Of a stretch of 64,000 bases of DNA, positions 1-11,440 are shown in pieces. Numbering within the stretch: position 1 is the stretch's first letter; each line of letters starts with the position of its first letter. The notes beneath the pieces are model-generated. The model did not search any database. It was not told the DNA's origin and saw nothing but the letters and a program-made list of their open reading frames with translations. Source of the stretch: Opisthorchis felineus. Taxonomy: Eukaryota; Platyhelminthes; Trematoda; Opisthorchiida; Opisthorchiidae. The stretch lies in contig SJOL01008473.1 of the NCBI GenBank assembly GCA_004794785.1, positions 23,034 through 87,033 on the forward strand, given 5' to 3'. Position numbers and translations under genes: made by a program.

Positions 1-1143
1 TGTACAACTATTTTGTCCTTGTTGGCGAGCATAGGATGTTCTGGGGATGAAAGATAGGGGCCCCTTGTTGACTGGCTTCTCGAGTAACGGCTAATTTGAC
101 TTGTGAGATGTCTTATTTTCCGAGAATCATAACTTATGGTTAGATGACACTGTGAGTGACCCGCTCAGAAATGAAAACATCTATCCTGGGAATCATCAGT
201 TGACGATCCAATCATCACTTGAGCACGCATTGTAAATCACGTGTTGGAATGATGCATGGCTCTATGTCTTGTTTGTGTGCGGTTGAAACGTACTTCTAGT
301 CAACCACTCGTGACCAAACGGTATGGTCTTCAACTACTAGCCGGGAGGTCGCGCGTTCGAATCTCTCAAGAGATTCATGAGCTACACACTGCTCATGAGG
401 ATGAAACAGCTGTGCAGTGCTTCTTGGTTTTTCAGCACAGGTTATCCTAACTGGTAGCCTGAAACTTCACTTCGGAATTCATCAGAATCAAGCCTTTCAG
501 CATCTTACCGGTACACAGTTGTAAAAAAAACAGAGCAAGCAGAATCACTGCAATAGCTGGTTGTCTGTTCGCCCAGCTTGGTAGTTGGGTTGCAAACGTT
601 TCATCATCAATCGAAGTAGCGTCGTCACTGCGATTGGTGATAAAACGTTTGCAACCCAACTGCCAAGCTCGTCGAACAGACCAACAAGCAAGCAGCGCAC
701 CGGAGCTACCCATATGCCGCAACATCGCTGACTGGAATAGTGCCCAAACTTTTACGACACCAATAGAAAGACCGATTCAAACCAACAGTATCTTGCGCCT
801 CAGCCACTGGGATTTCTCGTAGTCGGCAGTCCGCGTACCTTACAGTGTGTATTGGGGCTAATTACGCGTATCCTTGTTCACGGCCCACCGAATTCTACTC
901 AGTTGTCTTTTGTGCTCATGGAACAAGGATGAGTCCACTAGAATAGGTATTTTCAGACTGAACAATTGCGATGTTTCATAGTCTGTTTTTGCGTAAATTT
1001 AAAATTATGTCGAAGTCTAACTTTCATTCTCCACTCTGGTGCACAGTACAATGCTTATCTCATTTCGGAAACGTTAATGTCTTGAGACTTGCCTTTTTCA
1101 TACTCAAAACCATTTTTTTACATCCCTTCGACCGCACCTTTAG
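1..1143. other. Presumed eIF2A intron, no exon recognised
   Basis: No coding exon could be identified here. Because the first visible eIF2A exon starts at 1144 in mid-protein, this stretch is most simply the intron before it. It holds a fold-back repeat at 560-685 and a tRNA-like B-box sequence near 350, probably part of an old SINE. Confidence 0.4.
560..685. repeat. Fold-back (inverted) repeat with short loop
   Basis: Arms at 560-613 and 631-685 are near-perfect reverse complements around a 17-base loop. Both arms contain the core GTTGGGTTGCAAACGTTT. Related arms containing a CTGTTCGCC-AGCTTGG type core occur near 8303-8437 and 24010, so this is a dispersed family. The class of element is not clear; short fold-back DNA elements and ends of Penelope-like elements are both possible. 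Confidence 0.7.
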
Positions 1144-1321
1144 CTTTGGAATATGGCACTACAGCGGAAAGAAATTATTTTTCCAGCGTGTGGAACCTCG
1201 TGCAGTACCACGTCCGGCAACGATGGACCTACCAGCTGCCACAGATCATGAACTTTACCAAGTAATCGTGATGCCTCAGGATCACCTGCCTCCAGCCCCA
1301 CGACCGAAGAAATTCGACCCT
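1144..1321 (+). CDS. EIF2A: eIF2A exon (end of propeller, Pro-rich linker)
   Basis: The acceptor is TTTAG ending at 1143 and the donor is GTGAGT from 1322. The exon begins with the last base of a codon and ends in phase 0. It encodes IWHYSG followed by an ELYQV strand and a Pro-rich run ending KKFDP. An alternative acceptor ending at 1186 (TTTTTCCAG) would drop the IWHYSG motif and is therefore less likely. Confidence 0.78.
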
Positions 1322-3766
1322 GTGAGTCCACCTAACATATCTCCCGCGGTCCAAACCGTAGAACTTTCCATAGATTTTCTGACCTTAAAAATACATGTTT
1401 TAGGTGTTGCAGGTATCCAATGGCACTGGAACAACCTCCAAGGGAGGAAAGTATATCCCACCAGCCCTGCGTAATCGTTCTGAAGTTGCCAAGCAAGCAG
1501 TTGCCGCTGCACACGCTTTGGACAGCGTGAAAGGACAATATCAACCCCCAGCTGCGCGTCCGAACCTGCCTGTAGGAATGGACCCGAGTAAGTGTAGACC
1601 TTTACCACCGTTTGATAATTGGTAGATAGTTGAGTTCGCAAAACAAGCGGACGCATGTTCTGACTGTGTTCTTGTACGATGTTTGTGCTTTTCAACCCCA
1701 TAGCCGAATACAATAAGACCTCCGGTTCATAGCCCCTCTTAGTCAGCTCGACTTGAGTCGCTTTGTTGACCAGTTCCGGTGAAATTACGAACGCAGCTTG
1801 GGAAAACAGAACAATTAAGAAAGGCAACTACTCACAAGGTTGCTGAAAACTCTTCGACCGCCCACGACCAGTTTCGCCCTTCTTGGGGCTCATCAGGTAG
1901 GCGCAGTCCCCTACTTTCCGTCAGTCGGGCTTTGCTAACCCAAGTAGGATGATGGCTGTTATCAAGCTGGCACAATGACTGTCACAGCCAATTCAGTTTA
2001 ATTTATCAGCTATAAACCGTGTACCGTAGGCACGTTGGTTCCAGCTGCTACAGTTTCGATCACCGGAAAGCGGGAGTGTGGGACCTACAACCAAGCCTTG
2101 GAGGCGAGAGTATGTCCAGTTTGTTCAGAAATTGGGTAGCTACGCATTGAAGGCGATAGCTTTGATGCACGAGCCCCACTGAGTGCGCGATTGGGCCGTT
2201 TCTGCCAATGTCATTAACCATTGATGATTTGAGTCCCGAGGTCCCCATCCAAGGAGGCGGCAGTTGCCGGCCCGACTAAGTTTACTGGTTAATGTTTTCC
2301 TACTTCGTTGCCAGGTCATACACTGTCCACCTCTCGGTCGCTTCCACTCAGCACAGGGCTGGGCGAAGAAAGTTCTGCGAGGCAGGCGGTTTTTTGGTAT
2401 GCGGAGTACATGTCCTAACCAGCGCAACCTATGAAGCGTGAGTAGTTCATCTATCACGGGAGAGTTCCTTCTTCCTAAGACCAGCTGGCGTACCTCAGCA
2501 TTACTAATCCGACCTAATCCAGACCTGACCAATGCTTCGGAGACTCAGATGATCAAACACTGACATCTTCCGTATGTCCTCCACGCGTATGGGCCACGTC
2601 CCTGATCCATAAAGCAGTATGGATCGCACAACCGCAGTGTAAACTCTTCCCTTGACAGACAAACTGTCACTCCCAACAACCGCATGTTTGCATACATGTG
2701 TGCCTGTGTGTCTGTACAAGCAACCACGACCATTGGATTGATGCCAGACAGGAAGGCTCGTAACTTACGCTTCCAAGATTCTTTTCTGCTGGCAATTATG
2801 TGGTGTGCGGATGTTGACACTACGCTCTGCTAATCGGCCACCATGCCTGTGTGTTTGCTGTTTATTCCAAGAAGGTGGATAATTGAGATATCGCAGTATA
2901 TTTCCTCGACACAACACACTACTTATAACAATAAAATAACAACTGCTCAGCTGTAACACCCTTTCAGTACCTAACTGCCCTGCCAGGAAGCACGAGCGCT
3001 GAGATACTGTCAGGTTGCCTAAGCATAGACAGGAGTAGTTAAGGTGCTGAAATTGAGTTCGAACCACGGACCTTCCGGTCAGTAAGTTCGCGCCTTAACC
3101 ATTGAGCTATCTCGAGCTCCTATAAGGTTGCCGAAAACTCTTCGTCATCCCACGACCGATTTCATCGTTCTTGGAACTAATCAAGTAAAATTTGGTGTTC
3201 AGTATAAGCTTACTGGAAACCCAAGGTCTACGCCTATAAGATGAACTCCAAGAGGGATGCAGTCGTTAGTGGGCGGTCGAAGAGTTCAGAAAATTTATGA
3301 GTAATGTGTTCCGTCTAGAAGGTATACTGCGATATCTCGAACATCGTACCAACTGGAACGTGAGGTGGCCTCTGTGCAGCACATTCAGTTGAAAAATATC
3401 ATAAACGAGGGTTTCAGCTGAGTCTGTCGTTAACACCAGAGTAATTTGCAGGTGTGTTCATCTCGCCAGTGGTCCACTGAGGTTTGTTATACACATTTGC
3501 AAATGGCACTGTAGATCCCAACGCTTCGTTTTCCCACTTGGGATCGTGTGATCTCTACATGGCTCAAAGTTACATATGGGGAACCAGGGGCGGTACGTGT
3601 GACATTCGTTCTTCATATCAGTCCTCCCAGTGTCGATTATCGTTGACCCATATAAATATTGTTCCCATATAGCTACTTGTCGTAAGCAGATATCGAACAG
3701 ACATGTGCAGTGACCACGTGGATGGCTGCTTACGAAGGTCTTGCTGTCTGATTCTCTGTGAGTATC

Positions 3767-3799
<33 letters not shown>

Positions 3800-4703
3800 T
3801 TTCGATGTAATTAGTCACGGCGTGTGGGTTTCTGGAGTGTTTTTGTTTTCCATCATTCAGATATGCTGGACACAAAAAAGCCGAAGAAGCGCAAGAAACC
3901 TGCTACGGAGAAATCGGAGCCTGTAGCTTCAGGCGAGCCACACCCGGCGCCGAACCCTCCTGGTATGGGTAACAAACAAGCCAGTCAGCTTCGAAAGGTA
4001 AGGAGTGCTGTGTATCTCTAAGCTTTTTTCATTCGCATTTTGAGCCATTATAGGCATTTCTTGTATAATGTTGAAGAGAACCAACCACGGGAAAGGCGGA
4101 TTTTCCGCTTCTTCTGGTGGGCATCTCTTTGACGGTAGCACACACCAGGTCGGGACTGACTCTGGACGGTTTTAGAGACTTCAAGCCAGCGGCCTCTCTT
4201 AGTGGATGGGTCTCCCTTACGCTACTTACCATGCCGAATAGTTTGGTTGAAATGTGCACTCCAGGAGCTCATTGAGCAGTCCCATGATCAAACCGCACGA
4301 TCATCCCGGTTGGGACCATGACGCGACTCACTTCAGGCCATTTTTAGGACGATTTCTTGGGTTTGCTCTGATATGCCTACCGTCTATTCATACCAATAGC
4401 TGCTACATCGTATTGAGCAGAACTCCAACGTAAATTGATCGATGCATCATGTTTAGGAGATTAGCAAGCCAACGAACGTCTTTTTGTTAACAAAGTGAGA
4501 GTTAGTTGACTACTTCAATTTGATATTCTTTCGTTATTCACCGTCCTTTGCCACATTCTTTTCATACCTAGAAACTGAATGAAATTGAAAAGCTTAAGGC
4601 CGAACGAGCCGCTGGAAAACAACTCGCTTTCAATCAGATTGAGAAAATCGACCGAGAAGAACAAATCCGGGCAGAATTGGCCAACTTGACTTTGAGCAGT
4701 TGA
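1144..4703 (+). CDS. EIF2A: Eukaryotic translation initiation factor 2A, C-terminal part (four exons)
   Basis: eIF2A is a cytosolic, ribosome-associated factor that can deliver initiator Met-tRNA to the 40S subunit in non-canonical initiation. The exons join as 1144-1321, 1404-1587, 3861-3997 and 4572-4703, encoding about 210 residues and a TGA stop. The first exon carries IWHYSG, matching the 'IWHYTG' strand at the end of the family's WD-type propeller, then a Pro-rich linker. The second carries KYIPPALRN, the third the basic KKPKKRKKP tract, and the fourth the helical end [18 protein letters not shown], the most diagnostic segment. Phases agree at every junction: phase 0, then phase 1 (A plus AT restores one codon), then phase 0. 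The upstream two-thirds of the gene lies outside the window. No AATAAA was seen in the roughly 280 bases after the stop. Family recognition is from memory of the eIF2A C-terminus and is strong. Confidence 0.88.
1404..1587 (+). CDS. EIF2A: eIF2A exon (KYIPPALR segment)
   Basis: The acceptor is TTTTAG ending at 1403 and the donor is GTAAGT at 1588. The preceding intron is only 82 bp. A second AG ending at 1412 is also in frame, so the first three residues (VLQ) are uncertain. The exon encodes KYIPPALRN and ends in phase 1. Confidence 0.83.
1829..1912. repeat. CACTA-like terminal repeat fragment
   Basis: Begins ACTACTCACAAGG, then GTTGCTGAAAACTCTTCGAC. The same block recurs at 3120, 6343, 9530, 9817, 11966 and about 27860, in both orientations. 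An inverted partner lies at about 3270-3305, so this could be the left end of an older element into which the RTE and SINE inserted. Confidence 0.5.
1985..2670 (-). mobile_element. RTE-like non-LTR retrotransposon, 5'-truncated 3' end
   Basis: On the minus strand the segment encodes the C-terminal region after the reverse transcriptase: [32 protein letters not shown] and a W-rich tail, then a 3' UTR that ends near 1985. The coding part is broken by a frameshift around 2510-2540. The same end is found at 37320-37930 (-), 41313-41645 (+), 42920-43170 (+) and 23185-23290 (+). It lies antisense inside the eIF2A intron and is inactive. Confidence 0.82.
2946..3120 (-). mobile_element. tRNA-derived SINE (degenerate copy)
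   Basis: Read on the minus strand it starts with a tRNA-like head (A-box-like AGCTCAATGGTTAAG and B box GTTCGAAC), continues through a middle that matches the other copies, and ends in GGTGTTACAGCTGA. Eight related copies were found in this window. This one is diverged, with a short deletion in the middle. Confidence 0.8.
3120..3305. repeat. Small inverted-repeat element, CACTA-like ends
   Basis: The left end, CTATAAGGTTGCCGAAAACT, is mirrored by GAAAATTTATGAGTAATG at the right. About 185 bp long, without coding capacity. It abuts the head of the SINE at 3120. A MITE-like non-autonomous DNA transposon is the likely nature. Confidence 0.45.
3766..3799 (+). repeat. (GT)n(GA)n microsatellite
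   Basis: A run of GT units changes to GA units. It lies about 60 bases before the eIF2A exon at 3861. Confidence 0.95.
3861..3997 (+). CDS. EIF2A: eIF2A exon (Lys-rich segment)
   Basis: The acceptor is CATTCAG ending at 3860 and the donor is GTAAGG at 3998. The first two bases complete the codon left open by the previous exon (AAT, Asn), a strong check on the splice model. It encodes the basic KKPKKRKKP run and ends QLRK in phase 0. Confidence 0.83.
4572..4703 (+). CDS. EIF2A: eIF2A last exon
   Basis: The acceptor is CATACCTAG ending at 4571. It encodes 43 residues and TGA. The helical sequence [18 protein letters not shown], then NQIEKI and a terminal acidic/Leu stretch, is the signature end of eIF2A. 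Confidence 0.88.
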   Translation, partial: KLNEIEKLKAERAAGKQLAFNQIEKIDREEQIRAELANLTLSS

Positions 4704-6342
4704 GCGGTTTTCCATGTTGAGTGCTGCTTTCCTATCAAATACATTATCGACTTTTGTAGCTGGTTTTTCTCCGATCGAGTGTTCGTGAAGCTTGTTGAGT
4801 CTGTCAGCAAACTCCCTTGTTATGGTCGATCGTGTTTGTTTATCGACACTTTCCTCGTCCGTTGTCCGAACTGAGTTATCAAAGGACCGTACTGCTTTGG
4901 TGAAAAAGGCAGGCATGCGAGCGAAGAATTCTCTTCAACTGGTTTGTTTATCGATCACGGTAGGCCAATCAAATCATCATCAGCAACAACAACCAACACA
5001 AAGTAATGAGTTCGTTAACCAAGCGACTTGTTTTTCTCATTGAACGTGTCATTTAGCCTAAACGGCAATCGCGTACTTGGCATTTGATTCACCAGCCAAC
5101 TAAACGTGCGTTTTCATCCTTATTGGGACTCATCAAGACAAAGCCTTGCCTCTCACGGGTGTATCTCCTTGGTCTGACAAAATGATCCTCAGCTGAGTGA
5201 GGTGTTAAGTTTACGGACGAGATTTGACCACTACTCCAACCTGGACAGGCCACACTTGTGTAGCGGGAGGTCGTGACTGTCCTACCGTTGATTTCGTCTA
5301 TCAGTTATTTGCTGCCAGCTTCTGTTTTTAGTTTCTAGTATGAAACAAAGCGCGACAATTTTGCATCCCTGTACTCGTACTTCTAGCGGTGCAAATATTT
5401 GTACTAAAATCCACTCGAATCGCAGTGAAGATCTTTGATCTGAGAGTAGTAAGAAGTTAACAGTGGAGGGGACTAAAACGGAATTTGTCGATTGGCAAAC
5501 GTGGAATTTACACCACGACAACGTAACTTCAAAAAATCGTGATCACCAAAATTCTTGACTGGTCACCAGCTCATTAACACCGCGAACGAGCCAACAACTC
5601 CTGAACTGCGTAACTAACAGTTATGATTATTAGGGGTTGTATGATCTGAAGATGTGATTCATTCTCAGCACGGAAAATCACATATGGTTTTCCGCTTGTC
5701 ACGTGACCGTCGTCGTTGGAGGAAGCCCATCAACGATAATTGATACAAGTGGAGTAGATTCTGCATGCCGCCTCCCAGATCGTAATTTTTCTGACCATAC
5801 AGAGTTACAATGTCCGGGGCATGTTTCGACTATACCTCTTCATTTTACTGAGATATCCCACTGCATTGTCCACGTATCAAGCTTGGAATCACACGGCTGA
5901 TTGGAGGTTTTGTTATTTTGCGACGTGCACAACTTGGTGACATGCCCTTCATTGTGGATCTCGGGCAAGTTAGTACGCGTAGAAAGAACAGAGCGGTTGG
6001 GTTGATGTAGTCTTTGAGTTCAGGGGCATCGTTCCAGCTTGAAATGGCAAATGCACTGCTTGATGCGGTTCCCGATAGAACTATAACCCGTGTGACTTTG
6101 CGTGGCAGGCGAAGACCCCTATATATGTGCGAATCAAATAGGTGGTTTTTGGTCGTGCACCTACACCAGATGCAGTTAGGGTCACCATTTCTGGACAATT
6201 CCGTTTGGTACAAACCGAGCAACCAAATAAACAAATAAGGTATAGGCCCGGACGCATGTAGCAGGTTCACGTAACTATGAAATCAGTGAGCATCGACCAC
6301 TACTAGTAAGAAAGTATAATGTAACGTTGTCTGAACGTAGTG
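4704..6342. other. Downstream of eIF2A, nothing recognised
   Basis: Open frames here are short and overlap on both strands, without recognisable domains. There is a short hairpin near 5670-5690 (GGAAAA...TTTTCC). I see no gene. Confidence 0.5.
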
Positions 6343-6885
6343 CACTATTCATAAGGTTGCTGGAAGCTCTGACAACCCGCGACCGGTCTCGTCCTTCTTG
6401 AGACTCATCAGGTAGGCGCAGTTCTGTTTGTACCCAAATTTGGCGAAGGATGTAGCACTCCCCAAGAGGATAGCTTCGAGGGGATACTAGAATGTCTCGT
6501 CTCCTCTCCCACGGTTCTCTGACAGAAAGCTGGAGAACAGATTCTGACTGAAGTTCACGCTTTGTTGCTCCGTATACCAATTGTCTTTGCGCATTTATGA
6601 GTGAAACATATTCTAGTGCCCCAACATTTGCTCGTAGAATGCTACAGCGATCCTTTAATTGACTCATTACGAAGAAGTGGCTTTTCTGCTAACCAGAAAA
6701 AAAGTCGAGGACAAGAACAGCAGAGTGCATCTGTATGAGGAAAATCCATTCTTCGACAAATACTCTCATTTGCACACGAATTTCGTTTTCACAGGAGACG
6801 TAACTGGATCCAGCTGAATCCCTCGTTTATGATGGTCCGTTTCAACTGAATGTCGACGAGTTTTCAGCAGGCCTATGAGTAGTAT
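6343..6885. mobile_element. Non-autonomous DNA transposon with CACTA-like inverted ends
   Basis: The left end CACTATTCATAAGGTTGC is mirrored at the right by GCAGGCCTATGAGTAGTA, giving imperfect inverted termini about 540 bp apart. Flanking TG on both sides could be a 2-bp target duplication. The interior includes a block around 6745-6835 (CAAATACTCTCATTTGC... CTCGTTTATGATG) also found at 9270-9360. No transposase is visible. Confidence 0.45.
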
Positions 6886-9267
6886 GTTTGGTCTTGTTCA
6901 ACAATTTCAATCACAGTATTCCCTGCAAAAAGCATCGTCGCGACACAGCGAATGATCTCGGTGAACGCGAGATTTGTGCCATAGGATACCGCATTAAGCA
7001 AAACGACCCCCAATATGAAGTGTTTTTGAACAATGTCTAAGATGGTCCCCTTGTGATCGCAACGTCAACTCCCGACTACACCTGTCCAAGAACGTCTGCA
7101 AGGATCTGGGAGAACAAAACGGGAACATGCTGCCGGTGGTGACATGGTGGATTGGTCTGTACGCATTAATCTTGAGGATGAAAGTGACGGGATTGGCCAG
7201 ATACAGCTATTTTGCTCTTGGCTGTATGTGATAACACGCAGGACAGAGATGTTAAAAGCCTCCTCAGGCTCCGTTTAACTTTCAGCCGATGAACTGGTGG
7301 ACCTTCACTTAAATGTGGTCCCTTTGGCTTCTTAACGAGTGTATATTAGGAGGGGTTTGTTGAACTGTCAGGACGCCGTTTTGTTGGGTCCATTGGGTGC
7401 GTACGACCTTCATTTGGTGAGAAGTAGGACTCTCGCCCAAATTCTTTGAAGCTCCTGCAGGTTCCTCAAACAATCGCCAACCTCGTCCTTGATGATTAAG
7501 TAGTTTTGTGTCGGGAAAAATACTTGTATATCGTGAACAGTGTTCCAACTAATGCGGCTTCTGTGTAGGAAGTTCAGTTGGAGAATTTTTTAAACGAGAG
7601 ATTGTTGTATCTCTTCACCTTCCCTGACGCTACCGGGCTACGGTCAGAAGACAAGAAGGCGGCCAGAAAAACTGTATTAATGCAAATACAGCGTTCTACT
7701 CATATCATTCACTTGTGACCATACTCGGTGGTCGATCGGTTCTCAACCAACCAGTGTGTCTCCTGCACGTCCACACCGGTTCTCGAGCGGTTGTTTTCGT
7801 TGTCACGATTAGTCCTAGATGGCCGTCTATGCGCTTGAGTACGGTGTGCACATGTTGCCTTGGCCATCAGGTGGTTGTGTAATGCATGTGTACTTTTTTG
7901 ACCTTGCTCCGGCACCTGATGAAATCGGACGTGATTCAGACGTGTGAGCGTACTCGTACGGCACTGTTTCACCGCATGATTGTTCCGCTGCGCAGCAGGC
8001 TGATGCGCGGCCGTGTTAGTAACAATACTGAAGCTGGTACTGTGGTTGTCCTTCGGTAGCGCATTTACTACAGTAGACACCCTAAAACATCGTCCTAAAG
8101 GTGGAATTCAGGATAACTCTGTTTGGAAGCCAGCACTGCACAAATTTCAACGGAATCGCGCCTACATATAAAATCGAAATGTGGTGTATTTTTGAGGTCA
8201 AAGAAGCTGAAAACTCAGGGAATTTCCACAGAATTCGTTATATTCTGAAAATATGAGAAGCGTTCGTATGCATGCATTCATTTGTTGACATAAAATCTAA
8301 CGGTTTACTGGTGGTTGATCAGATGGCCGTTGATCTGTTTGCCGAGCGTTCCCTCCCCCCGTCGAGCAGGCATCGTCAATGCGCAGTTGAGTGGGTCTAA
8401 TTTCCAAGCTTGGCGAACAGATCAACGACCAGTAAACGCATGCGAGCTACCAATGTTTTGGTACACTGATAATCCAACGGTTCATTAATTTGATTTCTTT
8501 AAGATACAGTATGACCTCCCTAGAAGGCTCATTATTGAGAGGGACCATTCGACTGTCCAATTTTCAGATGGTTCTTCAAACCGTATCTCAACAACGAGTT
8601 CCTTTCTAGCAGAGACAAACAAGCAGCAGATACTGCTTTCGGTCGTTCATTTTAGTTAGTTCTTCGAGAGGAGAGAGGTGTACAATTATGTCCTTTCAAA
8701 GGGACATCTTTAAAAGAGGTCAATCGTGATAGATCTTTTTTAGTCGTGTTTCTTTCCAGAACAAGAAGTCTTGTCAGAGTTATTCCCTTTCTAAGGGCCG
8801 CCTGCAGGGACTTATTGGGGGTGGCCTTTTTCGATACCCTGTCTCTTCGGTGAGAGACTTGCCGTCAGAAGAATTTACAAGGAATGAACCGCAAGTGGTT
8901 TCATTCGTTGGGCAGTTGTGTTTCATACAGATGAAATTGATGTTCAACTCCCCCCAACCACATAGTGTAAACAGCTTTGTCGTCATGTCTTCCAGTGCAC
9001 GATTTCCGCATCGTGCTCCTTGTTGTCAAGGCATTTTGCGAGGCAGGAACATTGAGAACTAAGCGGTACTTCCTCATACGGTGTCGATTTCAAGCCAAAT
9101 TACGTGAGTAGATCGTGATGGAGATAATCTGCTACCAGATTGTCCTTCAGATAAATCCGTTTTCTGAAACCGTTATGGTTACTAACTTACTGTCCATTAG
9201 TAGACTGTGTAAGTCATGTCATCCAGGTGACTGATTTTGGCTAGGAAGTAAAGTATAATGTGATAAA
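6886..9267. other. Mostly unrecognised, one fold-back repeat and one unidentified ORF
   Basis: A 123-codon minus-strand frame (7709-8080) rich in Arg, His, Asn and Thr has no domain I recognise and may belong to an unknown repeat. A repeat block like those at 3290 and 9540 is present around 7480-7600. Otherwise I see nothing. Confidence 0.4.
8303..8437. repeat. Fold-back repeat
   Basis: The left arm 8303-8346 (GTTTACTGGTGGTTGATC and a GTTGATCTG block) pairs with the right arm 8404-8437 (AAGCTTGGCG...CCAGTAAAC). The left arm has a partial internal duplication of its GTTGATC segment. It is related to the fold-back at 560-685. Confidence 0.55.
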
Positions 9268-9530
9268 TGTATTTCGACAAATACGCTCATTTGCATGTCA
9301 GTTTGGTTTTGACAGGGGACACACCTGGAACCCGGCCGAATCTCTCGTTTATGATGTTTTTAAGCAAATTGGTTTGCAAATGAGTGTATTTCGCTAATTT
9401 CGTGCAATTTTGGCTCATTTAGAACATAAGATTGACGGAAATTCGAGGACCGCGCCTACCTGATGAGCCTCAAGAAGCGCGAAACCGGTCGTGCGCTGTC
9501 GAAGAGTTTTCACCAATCTTATGAGTAGTG
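9268..9530. repeat. Dispersed repeat with internal inverted copy and CACTA-like end
   Basis: The block 9271-9296 (CGACAAATACGCTCATTTGC) is mirrored at 9375-9394 (GCAAATGAGTGTATTTCGC). The right part ends CTTATGAGTAGTG at 9530, the family's end motif. Confidence 0.5.
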
Positions 9531-9817
9531 TATTAGGTCTATACATATATCGCAATATCTCGAACATCGCGCCAACTGAAACATGAGGCGGCCTGGCGCA
9601 GCGCATTCAGTTGGTTAAAAACATCATAAACGAGAGATTCAGCTGGGTTCCAGGTGAGTCTCCCGTCAAAACCAAATTGGTTTGTAAATGAGTGTATTTG
9701 TCGAAAACCGTCCAATTCGGGTTCAAGTAGAATATAAGGTTGACGGATGATGAGCCCCAAGAAGGGCGAAACCGGTCGTGGGCTGTCGAAGAATCTTCAG
9801 CAACCTTATGAGTAGTG
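9531..9817. repeat. Second adjacent copy of the CACTA-like repeat family
   Basis: Contains the block GCCAACTGAAACATGAGG...CATAAACGAGAGATTCAGC and ends CCTTATGAGTAGTG at 9817. Parts recur near 3310-3430, 7520-7600 and 26880-26970. Both this and the previous copy are followed by TATTA. Confidence 0.5.
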
Positions 9818-9823
9818 TATTAT

Positions 9824-9827
<4 letters not shown>

Positions 9828-9867
<40 letters not shown>
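9828..9867 (+). repeat. (AT)n microsatellite
   Basis: About 20 uninterrupted AT units directly after the repeat end at 9817. Confidence 0.97.
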
Positions 9868-9871
<4 letters not shown>

Positions 9872-11267
9872 TATTACGTCTAACTCTGCAACAGTGTGAG
9901 ACAAACTTGCAGATCAGGTAGATGGCATAGTGGCAGTATGCTCAGTTTTGGTGTGAGAACATGAACTGTGGCGTACAACGGAACACTTGCTTTCTCGATT
10001 AACGTTGCTTTTGGATTGTACTAGAGAACACATAAATGACAGCTCACTGCAATTCATTCCAGCAAAGCGCATTCAACCTGTACACCACAATCATGTTAAC
10101 AGCATTGCGTATTAACTTGGTAATTGAGGAACAGGAAGGCCCAGTGATGCACCGTTGCCGAAAAAATAGAAAGTTAAGCCGAGCGTGTCGTGGGGTGATT
10201 GGACCCATCTTCTAAAGTGATGTCTGGTGGAGCATGCGCCTTTAATTCCGCGAAAACGAACAGTCTCTTTGATGAATCTTGTCAAGACACCAGCTTCGGA
10301 TGGCTCACCTCCCGATCACTTTTCCAAAAGGTCTTGAGCTCCAGTAATCACCTCAATGGAAGTATTGCATAGAAAGGGTGACCTTGGATGCATCTACAAT
10401 TTTACGGACTTTTCAAAGGGAGTGAGTGAAAACTGGGGAGTATCCATTGAGCTGTAGCCTTTAAAGTCTTACTCTGCGAATTGCAGTGGAAACCAGGGCG
10501 GTTTTTCGCTCTCTCAGTGTTTTCACATGCTAGGCCCTCGTGCTTGTTTTCAGGCGGTGGCCACATATTCCCCTAGGGCTGCTTTTGACATCGCTGATCG
10601 TCGACTACCATGAATATGACTTTGGGGCTTGTTTTCAGACCAAATGATGGACCCATGAAAAAGTACTCCTTACTGAGAAGCATTGGTGATGCTGAACACC
10701 CTATGTTATTGGTGTGACATTTGTCTGTATGTCGGTTTCACAATGCTGCATTTAGTGAGACCGCTCAGGCAGTTATGGGTAGCTGTTGAGAGACCTTCGC
10801 TTAGTTGCTGGAGTCCAGGAATTCACTTCTATGCTACTCAGTTTATTCAAGTATTTTTGTTATTCACGCACGATAGATGATCTAATTAAACTACCCCAAA
10901 TGTCAGAAAAGTATCCATCTCACAGAACCCTTTTTCTTCTCGATCGTGTACAATATTGAAGCGATTCCGTTGAGAATATCAGTCGACAATGATACACGAA
11001 AGCCATAAGCCACAACCAGCGAACTCAGTTGTGTTGGCGACCGCAGTTTCCCTTAACAGGGACTCGGGACGGGACGCGTTAGTGTTTAGAGACGCGAACT
11101 CGACGGCGAATCATGTAGTATTTAGGTGCGGCTACCCCACCCGGACGAGCACCAAAATGTCCACGCTTGTTAACTTTACTTCATCACTATGAACTGTCCC
11201 TATCAGCACGCAGCTCTTAACGTTCGGCTCCCCCGTGCGTCAAAAAAATGGTGACAGGGGAAACCAT
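9868..11267. other. No recognised feature
   Basis: Only short open frames without recognisable domains. No repeat shared with the rest of the window was noticed. Confidence 0.5.
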
Positions 11268-11440
11268 TGCGGGAGATGGCTCAGTGGTTAGAGAGCATAT
11301 TTACTGACCGGAAATTCCTTGGTTCGAACCCGACCTTTGCACCTCGACTTCTCCTGGGTAACCTGGTAGTATCCTAGCCCTCGTGCTTCCTTCGGATGGC
11401 ATGGCAGCTAGGCATCCGAAAGGGTGTTATGGCTGAACGA
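11268..11440 (+). mobile_element. tRNA-derived SINE
   Basis: The A box is in GGCTCAGTGGTTAGAGAGCA and the B box is GGTTCGAACCC. The body has the CCTCGTGCTTCCTTCGG segment and the end is GGTGTTATGGCTGAAC. Nearly full length in plus orientation. Confidence 0.88.

Larger units (their letters stand above)
1588..3860 (+). other. eIF2A intron filled with repeats
   Basis: The 2,273-bp intron starts GTAAGT and ends CATTCAG. It contains CACTA-like end repeats (about 1829-1912 and 3120-3305), the 3' end of an RTE retrotransposon on the opposite strand, a SINE, and a (GT)n(GA)n tract close to the acceptor. Confidence 0.75.

Noticed and set aside
331..372. tRNA-like sequence with a GCGCGTTCGAATC B box
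   Set aside because: No complete cloverleaf could be drawn; it is more likely a SINE remnant than a tRNA gene.
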